DNA of 64,000 nt from the NCBI GenBank assembly GCA_024734495.1, contig JALMQS010000089.1, positions 7,514,420 through 7,578,419 on the forward strand, given 5' to 3'. The notes beneath the pieces are model-generated. The model did no database searches. It was not told the DNA's origin and was given only the letters and a program-made list of their open reading frames with translations. Made by a program: the position numbers and the translations under genes. Below are positions 11,736-23,395 of the stretch, piece after piece; the stretch's first letter is position 1; every line of letters starts with the position of its first letter. The stretch is from Forficula auricularia. Its lineage: Eukaryota; Arthropoda; Insecta; Dermaptera; Forficulidae.

Positions 11736-12254
11736 ATAAAAAAATAATAGTGTAAAAACTAAAAAACACGCTTTAGTCAGTAATGCACTAAAAAGTACAA
11801 AATAATGTAATAAACTTTTAATTTTACAAGATATGCATTCTACTCTTGCCAATATTTTATCTACATTGGACATTAAGTAAACGCAAAAATATAAATTTTT
11901 GTTCCATATTTTATGTGCTATTTAAACTTGTCACTTCTTCATGTCCAATAACTAAGTGAAAAAGCGTGGTGCACTTTGCAGAAATTAATTAAAAGTACAT
12001 ACTTTTGATAGAAGCGCCCCACGCTTTTTGACTTAGTTATTGGACATAAAGAAATGGCAAGTTTATTAATAGCATATAAAGTATAGTATGGAACAAAAAT
12101 TTATATTTTTGCGTTTAATGGGCATTGAAGATAAAATATTGCTAAGGGTAGAATGCATATATCCTAAAATTAAATGTTTATTACATTATTTTGTACTTTT
12201 TAGTAAATTACTGACAAAAGCGTGTTTTTTGGTTTTTTAAACTATTATTTTTAT
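11736..12254. mobile_element. Long palindromic MITE, family P (519 bp)
   Basis: Near-perfect inverted arms (about 11736-11960 and 12030-12254) share TATAAAAATAATAG, AAAAAACACGCTTT, AAAGTACAAAATAATGTAA and GGACAT.AAG.AA blocks. The core has AAAAAGCGTG, TTAATTAAAA and a CCCACGCTTTTTGACTT block. Shorter relatives with the same ends and core lie at 33570-33803 and 36684-36832. There is no coding capacity. Confidence 0.8.
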
Positions 12255-12286
12255 AAAAGTAAATGTCGTTCTCTTTTCTTTATAAT

Positions 12287-12289
12287 ATC

Positions 12290-12330
<41 letters not shown>

Positions 12331-12815
12331 GAGTATACAGTCCTAAGACTGGTTTGATGCAACAATCCGTCTCCACTCGACTCTGTCCCCCGCCAGCTGT
12401 TTGACCTCTCTAAATGTCTGGCATCCCATATCCCCAATTATTTGGTTGAAATATTCTAATCTGGGTCTTCCCCTTCCCCTTTTCTTTCCCACCTCCCCCT
12501 CCAAGATATCCCTAAGCAGTCCCCCATGTCTCAGTGTGTGCCCCATCATCTGACCTCTTCTCTTCTTCAGACTCTTCCACAAGGTCCTTCTTTCTCCGAT
12601 TCTTCCAAGAACTTCTTCATTTGTAATTTTATCCATCCATTTGATATTCATCATTCTTCTGTAGCACCACATTTCGAAAGCCTCCAATCTCTTTCTCTCC
12701 GCTTTTCCAATTGTCCAGGTTTCCCACCCGTACATGGCTATGCTCCATACATATGTCTTCAATAGCAACTTCCTGTTTGCTAAGCTAACCTGTATTCCTT
12801 TCCTCAAATAAATAG
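12287..12815 (-). pseudogene. 5'-truncated RTE-type LINE: reverse transcriptase C-terminus and (ATG)n tail
   Basis: The 12343-12807 frame on the minus strand (154 aa) encodes the region after the reverse transcriptase active site of an endonuclease-reverse transcriptase. It includes AMYGWETWTIGKAERKRLEA, CYRRMMNIKWMDKITNEEVL and a basic KKRGRGRPRLEYF block, ending ...RIVASNQS. The polymerase active site and endonuclease are missing, so this is a dead-on-arrival insertion. Immediately 3' on the minus strand is an (ATG)n microsatellite (12289-12330 on the plus strand), the kind of tail RTE elements end in. A second, mutated copy is at 35862-36262. Confidence 0.85.
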
Positions 12816-15479
12816 GAGTTTCTAAATCGAAAATATATTCTAATTCAAATTTTTCTATAACTTCGAATTTATATAAAAATTCGAATTTTCGAATCTCGAA
12901 TTATTTCTGAAATAAATTTTCGAATTTAATTTTACTAACAATCTACACCGCTAATTTTAAGCAAACTTTAAAATTGAATAAAATAAATAATATTTCTTAA
13001 AGATACAATTTTACTTTCAAATTAAATCATGTATTAGAATAAAAAATTGATTTTTAAAAATTTAATCAAATATTATTTTCTTTTGAGAACCATGAAGTGG
13101 ATTTATCCAATAAAATTCTAAAGCATATTTTAGACTTTTAACTAAATAAAACTAAAATTACAGAACAAAATATCAAATTAAATAAATAATTAGAATTATC
13201 ATTAAATATTCATTTTCAGGGTTTCGTTTAAAAAGTAAAACGGGACCTTCTTAATGTCGCTACAATATCCGTCTATCAGAGCATTGTACCTCGTAAACTA
13301 AATAAGACACAAACTTGGAAATTCCAAGTTATATGTAATCATTTTACTCGAAATCAAAATTGGTATAAAATCTTTAATCGAATGATTATTTTGGGGAGGG
13401 TCGAACATAAGGTCCAAAATAAAAAAATATTTTTTCTCATAGGGTGTGAAGTACGCTTGTAAATTAGAAGAATTATGGCAATTTTTTATAATTTATTGCG
13501 GTTTAAAAAGGCGATGTGTGAGAGCCACAATTATTAACATTCTTTTTTTTATGTTATCAAAATCTGTGATTCTAGTTTGCTTTTGAGAATTCTTCAATGA
13601 TTGGACCGTTTATTTTGAAAGTGATGTAAGTCTATTTTTTGTTATTTCGAAATATTTGTATTAATATTTTTATTTTCAAGAAAACAAACAACATAAAATA
13701 CATACATAGTTCTTGAGTCGTTATTATAATTTTGAAGTTATTTTTTAATTTAATTGAAAACGTCACTTCTAAAGTTTTATTAATCTTTTTCTTCAAACAC
13801 TTTGTTATTATGTCGATAATAGCTATGAAATTGAGAGTGTGGGTAAAATACCATATAAAAGCATTTGTTCAATGAATGTATTCAGTGACCGAACACTTCT
13901 CATATCATGTCTTGACAACCCCTTGCAGGGAATCTAAACTTTGTATGCTTACTCCCCTGGTGACAACTCTTTAGAAACCTTCCTGTACTATTTACTCTGA
14001 AACATATAAGCTCAAACTATCCGATTCTCAATTATTATCCTCTCAGGACTTTCGCGTTTCTACTATCCGAATAACAACAATAGCTTCTCAGTTAATTCTC
14101 TGGTCTCCTCTATTAGAATAGTTGACACGGATTCTATTTTAAAAGTAAAACAGCGAAAATTTGTCTAATTAATACGTCTTTCCCCGCCACCATCTTGTGT
14201 CCATCAAAACTTAGTCGATTATTGTTAGTAGAAGTACCCTCTCGTCGAAGGAATATTAACAAAAGGAGATTAAAATGGATTACAATTAAATTAAACTTTA
14301 GCTGAAAATGTGAAGACCAAAATTTTCAATTTTGAGCTGAAAGCAAAGCCTAAACAATTTATTTATTAAATTTTATTGATTCTAGGTATAGTGTCCATTT
14401 CCTTGATATGTTGAAAACACTGGTTCCAGTATCACAAAGAAGTTAGGCAAAATGTAATTAGTTCAGAGAGAGTTGACCGTTTATAAACATTTCAGCTGTT
14501 GACATTTGCAGCCTTCAATCCCAGTAGTTTTCCGTACATATCACTTGATTTAATTGGGTACACCTAAAGGGAGTTACTGAGAATTATTGCCCTTTATCTC
14601 CACTAGAAACACAACGGTTTTACTTTTTAAAAGTTTAGGGCATTATGAATTATGTATAATAATGGCAAAAGTTGTTAATTTATATCTTTGTTTTTATTTT
14701 GTTTCCTGAAAATAGTGAGCACCTATATTTGAATAATCTGCTCATTTACGAGAGTATTTCTACTGAGCGGTGAATCATTTTAATTAATGTAATGACAACC
14801 ACAAACAGACATGCAGCTGTAACAGCCTGGTTGTTGGGTTGACTCAACCGATGGACTCGTACTTTTCATTTTATTTTTACTTACACTTACTTAATAGATT
14901 AAGTAAATCTGGTGAAATTATTCTATTCTAGGCCTTTCTTTTATTCCTCACCTCTCTCTAACATATCACTAAGCAATAATAATCCTATCCCCTTATTCTG
15001 AGATCTTCCTCAGATTTTGTCATAATTTTGTCTTTTTTCTAATCCTAACAATAACTATATTCTATTCTATTTACTCATATAATCTATAATTTTCTATGGT
15101 ACCATATTTTTAAGGCACCAGCCTCCTTCTCACTGTCTCCCCAATCATGAAAGTTTCACATTCATACAGTGTTCATATATATGTAATATCTGGGTTCTTG
15201 AAGGATTATAAATGATTGCTATAAAAATATAGAATAGAATTTATAAGTCCTTATTATAATGGTTTGATCGTAACACAGATATTATTAACAAAATAGGATA
15301 TTCTATTAAGAGAGACATGAGACAAATATCGAACAGTTAAAATGCAAAAAGTAAACATTAATGAAAATGGAATATCCTAACAACATAAAAGTCCCTAAAC
15401 CAAAGAGCCAAATTTACACCTCCGCTGGTCGAAGACTCTTTTTCCAGGGAAAAAGGAGTAGGGCCTCACTTACTAATGT
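12816..15479. other. No gene; dispersed repeat copy at 13217-13445
   Basis: 12816-13216 is very AT-rich. 13217-13445 shares AAAGTAAAACGGGACC, GTAAACTAAATAAGACACAAA and GGAGGGTCGAACAT-type blocks with 30750-31080 and, in part, 375-530. The remaining 2 kb shows no repeat partner and no coding frame of note. Confidence 0.45.
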
Positions 15480-16354
15480 CGAATAAATTTGCCTCTGCGT
15501 TTTTTGTTACATTCTACTTCGTAAATCGATTTAGAAACTTTTTTCTTGATCACAAATGGTCAACTTCTGATTTCATCCATTTTGTTTCTATTCATCTTAT
15601 TCCCATTTGCAACGTAAACCATATCTCCTTCTTCAAATTCGTATTTTCTTCTATTACGATCTATTCTTCTCTTGTTTCTATCAAAACTTCTTTCCGAATT
15701 CTTGAAAGATTCTTTCCTTGACTTCTCCAAATCTTCTTCTCTCAGAAATTCCTTTGGTACGATTTAAGATGTCTTTCCATATAAAAGATAAGCAGGCGAA
15801 TATTTTGTCGTGCTATGGACTGTATTATTGTATTCTTTAACACTAAGTTCGGCCATCTTTGACCATGGATTCTTCTTATAATTCTCGTTTAATTTACAGC
15901 GAATTCTATTTACCAACGTCTGGTTTAGACGCATATTCAGCCCATTAGATTGTGGATTATCTACTGATGTGAAAATTAACTCAATGTTCAATTTATGTAA
16001 AAATTCTTTAAATTTAGTTGAGTTTAAAGAACTATATTGATCAGCTAACATAGTTTTTATTTTATGCTTCGTTGCTATTGGTTTAATCAATTTAATAAAA
16101 TCCTCTGATGTTTGGTTGGTTGAAGTTAAAATCCAAGCATATCTACTAAAATGATTCACCAACAAGTGTAAATATTTCTTGGTTGATCTGTTTCCTCCAA
16201 AGCCACCAATGGTATCTACAGACATAATTTCAAACGGATATCTTGCTGGGCCTAATTTTGACAGTGGACCGGTGGGTCTGCATGATCTTGATTTGTTTTT
16301 TATGCAGATCTCATAATCGAAGATTAAATTACGTGGACAAATATTTAAATACAT
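15480..16354 (-). pseudogene. Ty3/gypsy integrase remnant
   Basis: A 196-aa minus-strand frame (15764-16354) has integrase core motifs: the first Asp in EIMSVDTIGGF, the second in TMLADQYSSLNS, and the third-block TLVNRIRCKLNE with downstream YNNTVHSTTKYSPAYLLYGK. Where the catalytic Glu of D,D(35)E is expected (NGLNxRLNQT) this copy has Met. Reading continues in frame beyond a stop at 15764-15766 into a basic C-terminal region with a GPF-like motif that carries a second stop at 15560-15562. No reverse transcriptase, RNase H or LTR was recognised next to it, so it is an isolated, inactive fragment. Confidence 0.85.
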
Positions 16355-16841
16355 GGCGGAAGTTTCACTTCTGCCGTGCGTTCTACGAATTTCTCCCGTG
16401 AGGCTGGATTTTGAAAAATGTTATAAACTCACTAGTTTCATAATATATTTTAATTATATCATAATTTTACGTGCTGCTATAAGCACACATGAAACTGTTC
16501 CGCCGTGCTGTCAACATCGAAGTGATATTTACCTATAAAGAAGTAGATTCAAGATCGAAGAGACTCCAAAAAATTTGTCTCAAAAGTCTAACTTGATTTG
16601 ATAAGTATTATAATACAAAATTTTTTATAATTATTGTTAATTATAAATTTTTAACTGGAAATTTCAACAAAAATGTGAGTAACATAACCTATAATCTACA
16701 CTAAGTTGGCGCATTGTCTAAGCATTCAATAGCAACCTAGTTCAGTAAACTGCCGCATAGCCGAACTTGTGCAAAGTGCCATAGTGCTGGCGCTGACAGA
16801 AACGGCGACCAAGGTAACTAATTGGGCGCGGCAAATACGAA

Positions 16842-18149
16842 ATGAGTGCAGAACGTAAAAATTATGTCTGCGTGGCATGCAAGAAGGAAGTGAAGACCAG
16901 TGGATTAGAATGCGAAAAGTGTGCGAATTCCTTTTATCATCCTGGTTGTATGACTAAGCACAAGATCAATAAGGATAACGAAATGATACCATGTAAAGGC
17001 CCATTCAAAGAAATTACTAATGAGAAGAATAAAACGGAGACGAAGAAATCGGACAACAATAAAGGATTAACTGGAGCCGTAGGGACAGCAACAAACGTGC
17101 CGAGAAGTACCGACAAACAAAATATGGACACGAAAATAGACTGGCTGGTGGAAACATTGAAGGAAGTGCGAGATGAAGTAACATGCAAGAGTGAAATAAA
17201 GACGATGATCAAACAAATAATTCACGAAGAACTACAAGCCTTCAAACAGGAATTAGAAGATACTATGAAGAAAATTATAAATGTGAAAACCACGGAAATC
17301 ATAGAAAGTCAAGTGAAAAGTTACAGTGAAACAGCGAAAGGTAGCAATAATGAAAGTATTTTGATCGTCAAACCGAGGACAGAACAAGAGAGTGAAACGA
17401 CTAAGAAATTGATTAAAGAAAAAGTGGACATAAAAAACCTAGCGATAGGGATAACAAAAATCAAAAAAGGAAGCAAAGGATCGATCATTCTGGGCTGCGA
17501 AAATGACAATGAAATAAAAAAACTGAAAGACACAGTACAAGAGAAGCTAGGCAATGAATTCGACATCACGGAACCAAAGAAGAGAAGACCAAAAATAAAA
17601 ATTATAAATGTAAGTGAAGAAGAAATGAACCTGAAAGATGAAAACCTGGTAGATACGATTCTAAAACAGAATGAAATCAATGAAAAAGAAAAAGGATTTC
17701 ATATAAGAATAGTGAAAAAAATTGTTAAGGAGAAGTTCAACGGGAGGACGCGAACAGTAGAAGGAGAAAGAAGAAAAGAAGGCTCATTAATACTCGAGGT
17801 AGATGAAACGACGCATGAACAAATAATAAGAAAAGAAAAGGTAAGCATGGGATGGAAAAAATGTCGTGTATTTGATTACTTCAGTGTTAAAAGGTGCTAC
17901 AAATGCTGGGGATATTTTCATATTGCCAAAAATTGTTTAAGGGAAGAGACATGCTACAAATGTGCGGGTAATCACAAAGCAAATGATTGTACGACAACAA
18001 CAAAGAGGTGTGTGAATTGCCTACACAAAAACAGAGCATACAACTTGAACCTGAATGATGAACATGAGGCTGTGAGTGTGGAATGCCCGACATATATCAG
18101 AGCGTTAGAAGAAGAGAAAAAGAGAACAGGATGGGAGTCTACAAAATAG
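16842..18149 (+). CDS. LINE ORF1: zinc-finger/zinc-knuckle nucleic acid-binding protein
   Basis: This intact 435-aa frame starts at the ATG that follows GGCAAATACGA. Residues about 10-51 form a PHD-like zinc-binding cluster (C10, C13, C24, C27, H33, C36, C51). A Lys/Glu-rich region with coiled-coil character follows (about 60-190), then a region of about 180-330 similar in layout to the LINE ORF1 RNA-binding middle. Near the C-terminus are three zinc knuckles: C-x2-C-x4-H-x4-C at 352-365, C-x2-C-x3-H-x4-C at 371-383, and an extended C-x2-C...H...C at 390-415. Such proteins coat LINE RNA to form the ribonucleoprotein used for target-primed reverse transcription. ORF2 lies 27 bases after the stop in the same frame. 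Confidence 0.88.
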   Translation: MSAERKNYVCVACKKEVKTSGLECEKCANSFYHPGCMTKHKINKDNEMIPCKGPFKEITNEKNKTETKKSDNNKGLTGAVGTATNVPRSTDKQNMDTKIDWLVETLKEVRDEVTCKSEIKTMIKQIIHEELQAFKQELEDTMKKIINVKTTEIIESQVKSYSETAKGSNNESILIVKPRTEQESETTKKLIKEKVDIKNLAIGITKIKKGSKGSIILGCENDNEIKKLKDTVQEKLGNEFDITEPKKRRPKIKIINVSEEEMNLKDENLVDTILKQNEINEKEKGFHIRIVKKIVKEKFNGRTRTVEGERRKEGSLILEVDETTHEQIIRKEKVSMGWKKCRVFDYFSVKRCYKCWGYFHIAKNCLREETCYKCAGNHKANDCTTTTKRCVNCLHKNRAYNLNLNDEHEAVSVECPTYIRALEEEKKRTGWESTK

Positions 18150-20963
18150 CAACAACAGAGGGAATCAATTATATACATGAATGCTCAAAGTCTGATGGCG
18201 CATAAAGATGAAATTCAACACCAGATTATGAAGAAGATGAAGCCGGCGTTCTTGGCGCTTTCGGAGACAAGATTGATAGAGGACATTGAAGATAGTGAAG
18301 TGAATGTGCCGGGTTATAGTGTCGCTAGATGTGATGCGGAAAACAGGAACACAGGGGGAGTCATGTTATATGTAAGAAACGACATAATATATCAAGTAAT
18401 ATTAAAAGAAAAAATAATATCTAACTGTTGGTGTATTGCGGTGGAAGTAAAAAGTAATATGTATAAAGGAGTGATCGCGGTTGTATACCACTCGCCGAGT
18501 GCATCAGATGGTGATTTTATACGTTTTTTAGAGAATATAGTGAACACTCTGATAGTAAAAAAAATGTATAGTGATGGGGGACGTTAATATAAACTTATTG
18601 ACAGACTCATTTTATACGAAAAAATTAAAAACAGAAATGCTATGTTTGGGTATGAAACAATATGTTGATAAACCAACGAGAGTTACGAAAGATAGTAAAA
18701 CATTGATAGATGTAGTTTTCGCTAATATTAATATAAATTGTAGGGTACATGATGAACCAAAGATAACAGATCATTCATGTATAAGCGTTGAATTTGTTAT
18801 AAACAAAAAATATGAAAAATATAGAGAAATTACCAGTAGAGATTATAGTAAATTTCACATAGGGGAATTCCTCAGTACAGTGGAAACAAGTCTCGAACAT
18901 AACGACGAGCTAGAATTAAACTTAAGAGCTGAGAAATTTGTTCAGAGTATAGTGAGTGCATTAGACACGACTGCACCTAAGAAAAAATTTAGGATACCAA
19001 AAATATGGGAAGGGAAGAAATGGTACTCGGAGGAGATAAGAATAGCTACGAAGAAAAGAGATGAATCATATACTACGGCGCTAAATACGAATACCGAACA
19101 AGCTTGGCTTCAATTTAAATTTGAAAGAAATATGGTAGTCAAATTGATTAGAAGGAAAAGGAAAGAATATTATGAAGATATGATAGACAAGAATAAAAAT
19201 GATCCGAGAATGATGTGGAAAACTCTAAAAGAAATAATAAAAGGAGAAGATACGGGGACAAGGAAGATACATAATGTCGATTTTGAAATATTAAATAATA
19301 CAGAGGAATGTGAGTTAGCAGATAAATTTAATTTATATTATACAAAGAGTATTAAGGATATAACTAAGACAATAAATAGAGAAAGCAACAGTCAAAAAAC
19401 TATTTATACTATAGAAAACAAGGGAATGATAGAAAATTTTGAATTGGTTGATGTACACCAAGTTGAACGAATCATTATGAACTTGCCACACAAGAAAGGA
19501 ACCGATGAAGGAATAAGTAGTGACTTAATGAAAGCAAGCGTCCTAGTTATAAAGAGAGAATTAATGGGTATAATAAATGATTCGTTAAGTAGGGGCATAT
19601 GCCCTGAGGGATGGAAAACATCAACAATTATACCAATTCCTAAAATAGCAAAACCAAACAAAGCAAGTGAATATAGGCCAATAAATGTATTGCCGATTTA
19701 TGAAAAAGTATTGGAATTGGTGGTAAAAAACCAAATAGAAATCTATATAGAAAACAACAAAATAATAACGGAACACCAATCGGGATTTAGAAAAAATCAC
19801 TCTTGTGAAACGGCAATACAAACTGTTATTGATGATTGGAAACTCACAATAAGTGAAGGAGAAATAATAGGAGTCATATTTCTGGACTTGAAACGAGCAT
19901 TTGAGACAGTAGATAGGGAAATATTATTAGATAAATTATATCAATATGGAATGAGAGGAATGGTATTAAAATGGTTAAAGTCATATCTAAATAATAGAAC
20001 GCAAAAAGTTAAATTTAATAACCAATGCTCTAAATCTATTATAACAGAGTACGGGGTCCCACAGGGATCTGTATTGGGCCCACTGTTGTTCTCGTTGTAT
20101 ATAAATGATATAATTCAGATTTGCCCAAAGGAATGCACGATAAAAATGTTTGCAGATGACACAATTATATATGTGAAGGGGGTGGCAGTGCTGAGATTGA
20201 GACGAGACTGAATGAAGTATTACACATTATTGAAAAGTGGATGAATAATAATGGACTGAAAATGAATGCTACCAAGACGAAATATATGTTAATTAAAAGT
20301 GTGCGAAAAGAACTGAGGAAAAACACAATACTAAAAGGTTTAGATGGCACAGAAATAGAACGCGTGGAAAAGATAAAGTATCTAGGTGTTATTATCGATA
20401 GTGAACTTAAATTTGATGATCACTGCGACTACATGCTAAAGAAAATAGGGAAAAAAATTAGTTTCTTAAACAGAATAGGAAATAGCATATCTGACTATAC
20501 TAGATGTATAGTCTATAAATCAATTATAGCGCCACATTTTGAATATTGTGCGACGTTGTTAGTGGGAATGGGAGAGACTCAGCTGTCGAAGCTGCAGATA
20601 ATGCAAAATCGAGCTATGAGAGTAATAATACAGTGTAATAGGTATACTAGGGTGGAAGAAATGCTACAAGTATTGCAATTTATGTCTATAAGGCAAAGGT
20701 TGTACTATAATGTTTGTATTTTTATTTTTAAAATTATAAAGGGAATGCTGCCCATAGAATTAGGAAATAAAATAGTATTAGTGGAGGGTCGAACGAGGCA
20801 AGCAGACAATATTATGATACAATTTCGAAGAACGAAAAGTGCGCAAAAAAGTTTATTTTATGAAGGCATAAAAATGTATAATGACATTCCAACAGAGTTA
20901 AAACAATGTGACAGTCTTATAATATTTAAACGAAAATTAAAAGAATACATTTTACAAAGATAA
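18150..20963 (+). pseudogene. LINE ORF2: AP-type endonuclease and reverse transcriptase, two frameshifts
   Basis: Three overlapping open stretches (18177-18587, 18571-20211, 20241-20963) together cover one ORF2. Endonuclease motifs are MNAQSLM, ALSETRL, GDVN (18577-18588), TLIDVVFAN and ITDHSCIS. Reverse transcriptase motifs are EYRPINVLPIYEK, SGFRKNHSCETAIQ, IFLDLKRAFETVD, GVPQGSVLGPLLFSLYIND and the active site FADD (20149-20160). The last stretch is the thumb/C-terminal domain (KYLGVIIDSEL...). The frame breaks at an A8 run (18557-18564), which looks one base too long, and at a G5 run (20178-20182), which looks one base too short. The element class is CR1/Jockey group from motif style; I cannot place the clade more finely. 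Confidence 0.88.
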
Positions 20964-21160
20964 TAATCTTTATTAGCTATTGTAGCTATACATCATATTT
21001 TTCATTAATATGTCCTATTATATTGAAACTGTTAATGTGAAGAATTATATTATTTGTACCTAAAATTGTAAATTAATATGTCAAACTATATGTAAAATAT
21101 AAATGTAAACTATAAATGTAAAAAAAAATAGCCGAGAAGGCTAATAATAAAGATCAATCA

Positions 21161-21862
21161 AACCCACTCACCTCGGCCCTCAGGGCGGCTGGGCCTGGTG
21201 TGCTGCGTCTCTGGATGGGTTTATTATTAGTCTAAAATTGATTATTTCCAAAGAAAACTGAAATATATTGGGTTGGGGAATAAGTTCGTTCGGTTTTTTT
21301 CAAAGAGCTCGAAAAAACATGAAAGACAAATAAAATCAACAAATGTTCTAATTAATTTGGCACCTATCAGTTTAATGTTTCGACCTCTTACTCATTATCT
21401 AGTTAGGGGACCAATTTCTAAAAATCCTGTTATTACTTTTTAGACATTTGTATGTATAATTTTATTAAGTAAAATGGAAGCAGATATCTTATCCTTCTTA
21501 ATAGATATTACCTCAACATATATATGATAAATACAATTTTTACTATTTTTAACCTCCTTGTATTTTTAGTCACCGAATTTCAAAAAATTCATAAAAAGTT
21601 TTAGGATATTTGTATCTAAAATTTTTTGAATCAAAACGCAAGTAGATATCTTATTCCTATTTGTAGATATTACGAAATTGATAATACCAAATCAATTATT
21701 AATACATTTTACCCCATTTGACCGCCAAAGAGGCAGAATTTCAAAAACTCATTTCTTATTTTACGTCTACGATATAAACGACATAATCTTAGCAAACTTG
21801 ATCTTTTTAAGCCCATAGACCGCTAGAAACGCTGTTGTAAGTTTGTTAACTTAAATTACTAT
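21161..21862 (+). other. Non-coding; mariner-like terminal sequence at 21268
   Basis: At 21268-21299 the sequence TTGGGTTGGGGAATAAGTTC and following bases is preceded by TA and resembles a mariner terminal inverted repeat with its TA target. No transposase frame or second end was found, so this is at most a solo end. The rest has no recognised feature. Confidence 0.5.
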
Positions 21863-21997
21863 TTAAAAATAATGTGTTTATTAAATAGAAAATATTAAAT
21901 AAAAGATTTTTCTCATCAAATTTAAGCGCCAAGGAATTTTCTTCTAGTTATCCAGTAAGTACCTACATATCGGACATTATATCATAAGTATTTGGAT

Positions 21998-22031
<34 letters not shown>

Positions 22032-22140
22032 GTGCGATATGTAGGTACTTCCTTATTTCCTAGAAGACCGAAATTCAGTACACAAATTCCTTGACTTCTT
22101 TTATTAAATATTTTCTATTTAAACATATTATTTGCATATA
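21863..22140. repeat. Fold-back with (TA)n centre
   Basis: Left arm blocks ATTAAATAGAAAATATTAAA, CAAGGAATTT, CTTCTAG and AAGTACCTACATATCG return inverted on the right as CGATATGTAGGTACTT, CTAGAAG, AAATTCCTTG and TATTAAATATTTTCTATTTA. The centre is a (TA)n run at about 22001-22029. It directly precedes the Penelope-like element. Confidence 0.7.
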
Positions 22141-22183
22141 TAGATAGATAGATAATTAACCTAGTTACATAATATTATAATTT

Positions 22184-23395
22184 TAATAAAGATAAGAGTA
22201 AATAAATATTATATTTAATATTGATTTACTATGAGTTAAGGATACTAGGTCACTTTATCCCCTTTTCTTCTAACCATTAGACAAATACTAAATTTTCATC
22301 TTTTTATTCAATGATCAATAGATTAATCTTAACCTCTCTTAGCATTACACATTTTAATAATGAACTAGATACCATTTATGATCTAGCATATAATAATGGA
22401 TATAGTAAGGAAATTATCAAAAAAATATTTATCAAAATTAATAAAAAACACACGCTTTCGCAATTACATTCACTCACAATCGAATCTGAAAAAATCTATA
22501 AAAGAATCCCCTTTATTTCTAAACATATAACCTATCCAATAACAAATATTCTCCTGAAGCATGGTATCACTCCAGCCCTTTATAATATAAATAATTTATC
22601 CTCCCAATTAATAAATAATAAACTTGACAAAATTGATAAAATAAATAGATCTGGTGTATACAAATTAAATTGCAACGATTGCGAGGCAATTTATATTGGA
22701 CAAACTGGACGATCTTTTAAAAAACGGCATAAAGAACATTTAGCTTCCCACAGATAATTAATAAGAAACCAGCCCATAAATCCAGATTCCACTTCCGCAT
22801 TTGCTAATCATCTATATTCTTTAGACCATTTACCTTCACCTACTAACCCCACCCCTATTCATTTCGAAAGAAAAGGATTAAGATTGGATCTTCTTGAATC
22901 CACGGAAATAAAATATGCCTTGTCGAACGAAGAAAATAAATATTATCAATAATCAACTGGATGTAAAACAAAATATAATAATTGACCTTTTAATATCTAA
23001 GCGGAAAAATTACCCTCATCCCTCAACCTAGAGACACAAGTCAATGAACTTATCAACTTTCCTTTCATCTAAAGATGCCTATGTCAATAAACGCCAACCT
23101 GATATTCTTTCTTAACAATAGCTTAAGAGAAAGTGTCCTTTTAAAATAATTTAAAAATTCTTTCCCTCTGTTCAATAAACACATATATAACCTGTTATTC
23201 AATAAGTTGAATTAGTTACTTTCTGTACTTCCTGAAGATGGGTTTATAGCCCGAAATATATATATTGAAAAAGAAAAAAAAATTATTTCTTTTAATTTTT
23301 TAATTTTAATGTGAAATAAGTGACCTAGTATCCTTAACTCATAGTAAATCAATATTAAATATAATATTTATTTACTCTTATCTTTATTAAAGATG
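22184..23395 (+). mobile_element. Penelope-like element 1 with inverted flanking repeats
   Basis: The 3' part of a Penelope-like retroelement (see the frame at 22311) is bracketed by about 70-bp near-perfect inverted repeats (about 22184-22255 and 23323-23395; shared ATAAGAGTAAATAAATATTA and ACTATGAGTTAAGGATACTA). Penelope elements are known to carry direct or inverted terminal repeats. A CTGAAGATGGG...CCCGAAAT motif lies at 23232-23257. The right repeat continues into GATGTTTCACCTTGCACCAA, also found at 52708-52727 and, in part, at 48272. Confidence 0.8.
22311..22952 (+). pseudogene. Penelope-like reverse transcriptase C-terminus and GIY-YIG endonuclease
   Basis: The ATG-initiated frame to 22757 gives 148 aa. 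GVY (115-117) and YIG (128-130) form the GIY-YIG signature, with C121 and C124 between them and H140/H143 after, matching the zinc-binding pattern typical of Penelope endonucleases. The first about 100 residues correspond to the end of the reverse transcriptase; its catalytic part is missing. A TAA (22755-22757) interrupts the domain, after which the same frame continues with FANHLY, HFERKGLRLD and LESTEIKYALSNE to a stop at about 22952. The copy is therefore 5'-truncated and has an internal stop. Confidence 0.85.

Larger units (their letters stand above)
16670..21160 (+). mobile_element. Near-full-length CR1/Jockey-group LINE
   Basis: The unit comprises a presumed 5' UTR (about 16670-16841), a gag-like ORF1, an endonuclease plus reverse transcriptase ORF2, and a 3' UTR of about 190 bases with a short hairpin AGCCGAGAAGGCT (21131-21143) followed by AATAATAAAG. 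Exact 5' and 3' limits are inferred because I could not identify a target duplication. It is the most complete element in the window; damage is limited to two single-base homopolymer indels in ORF2, so it is either recently inactivated or misread there. Confidence 0.8.

Noticed and set aside
12222..12437. Open frames encoding poly-His and poly-Met
   Set aside because: They are translations of the (ATC)n microsatellite at the end of the RTE fragment.
17321..17680. Minus-strand 119-aa frame within the LINE
   Set aside because: It is antisense to the clear ORF1 and rich in Phe/Ser/Leu, as expected from the complement of Lys/Glu-rich coding.
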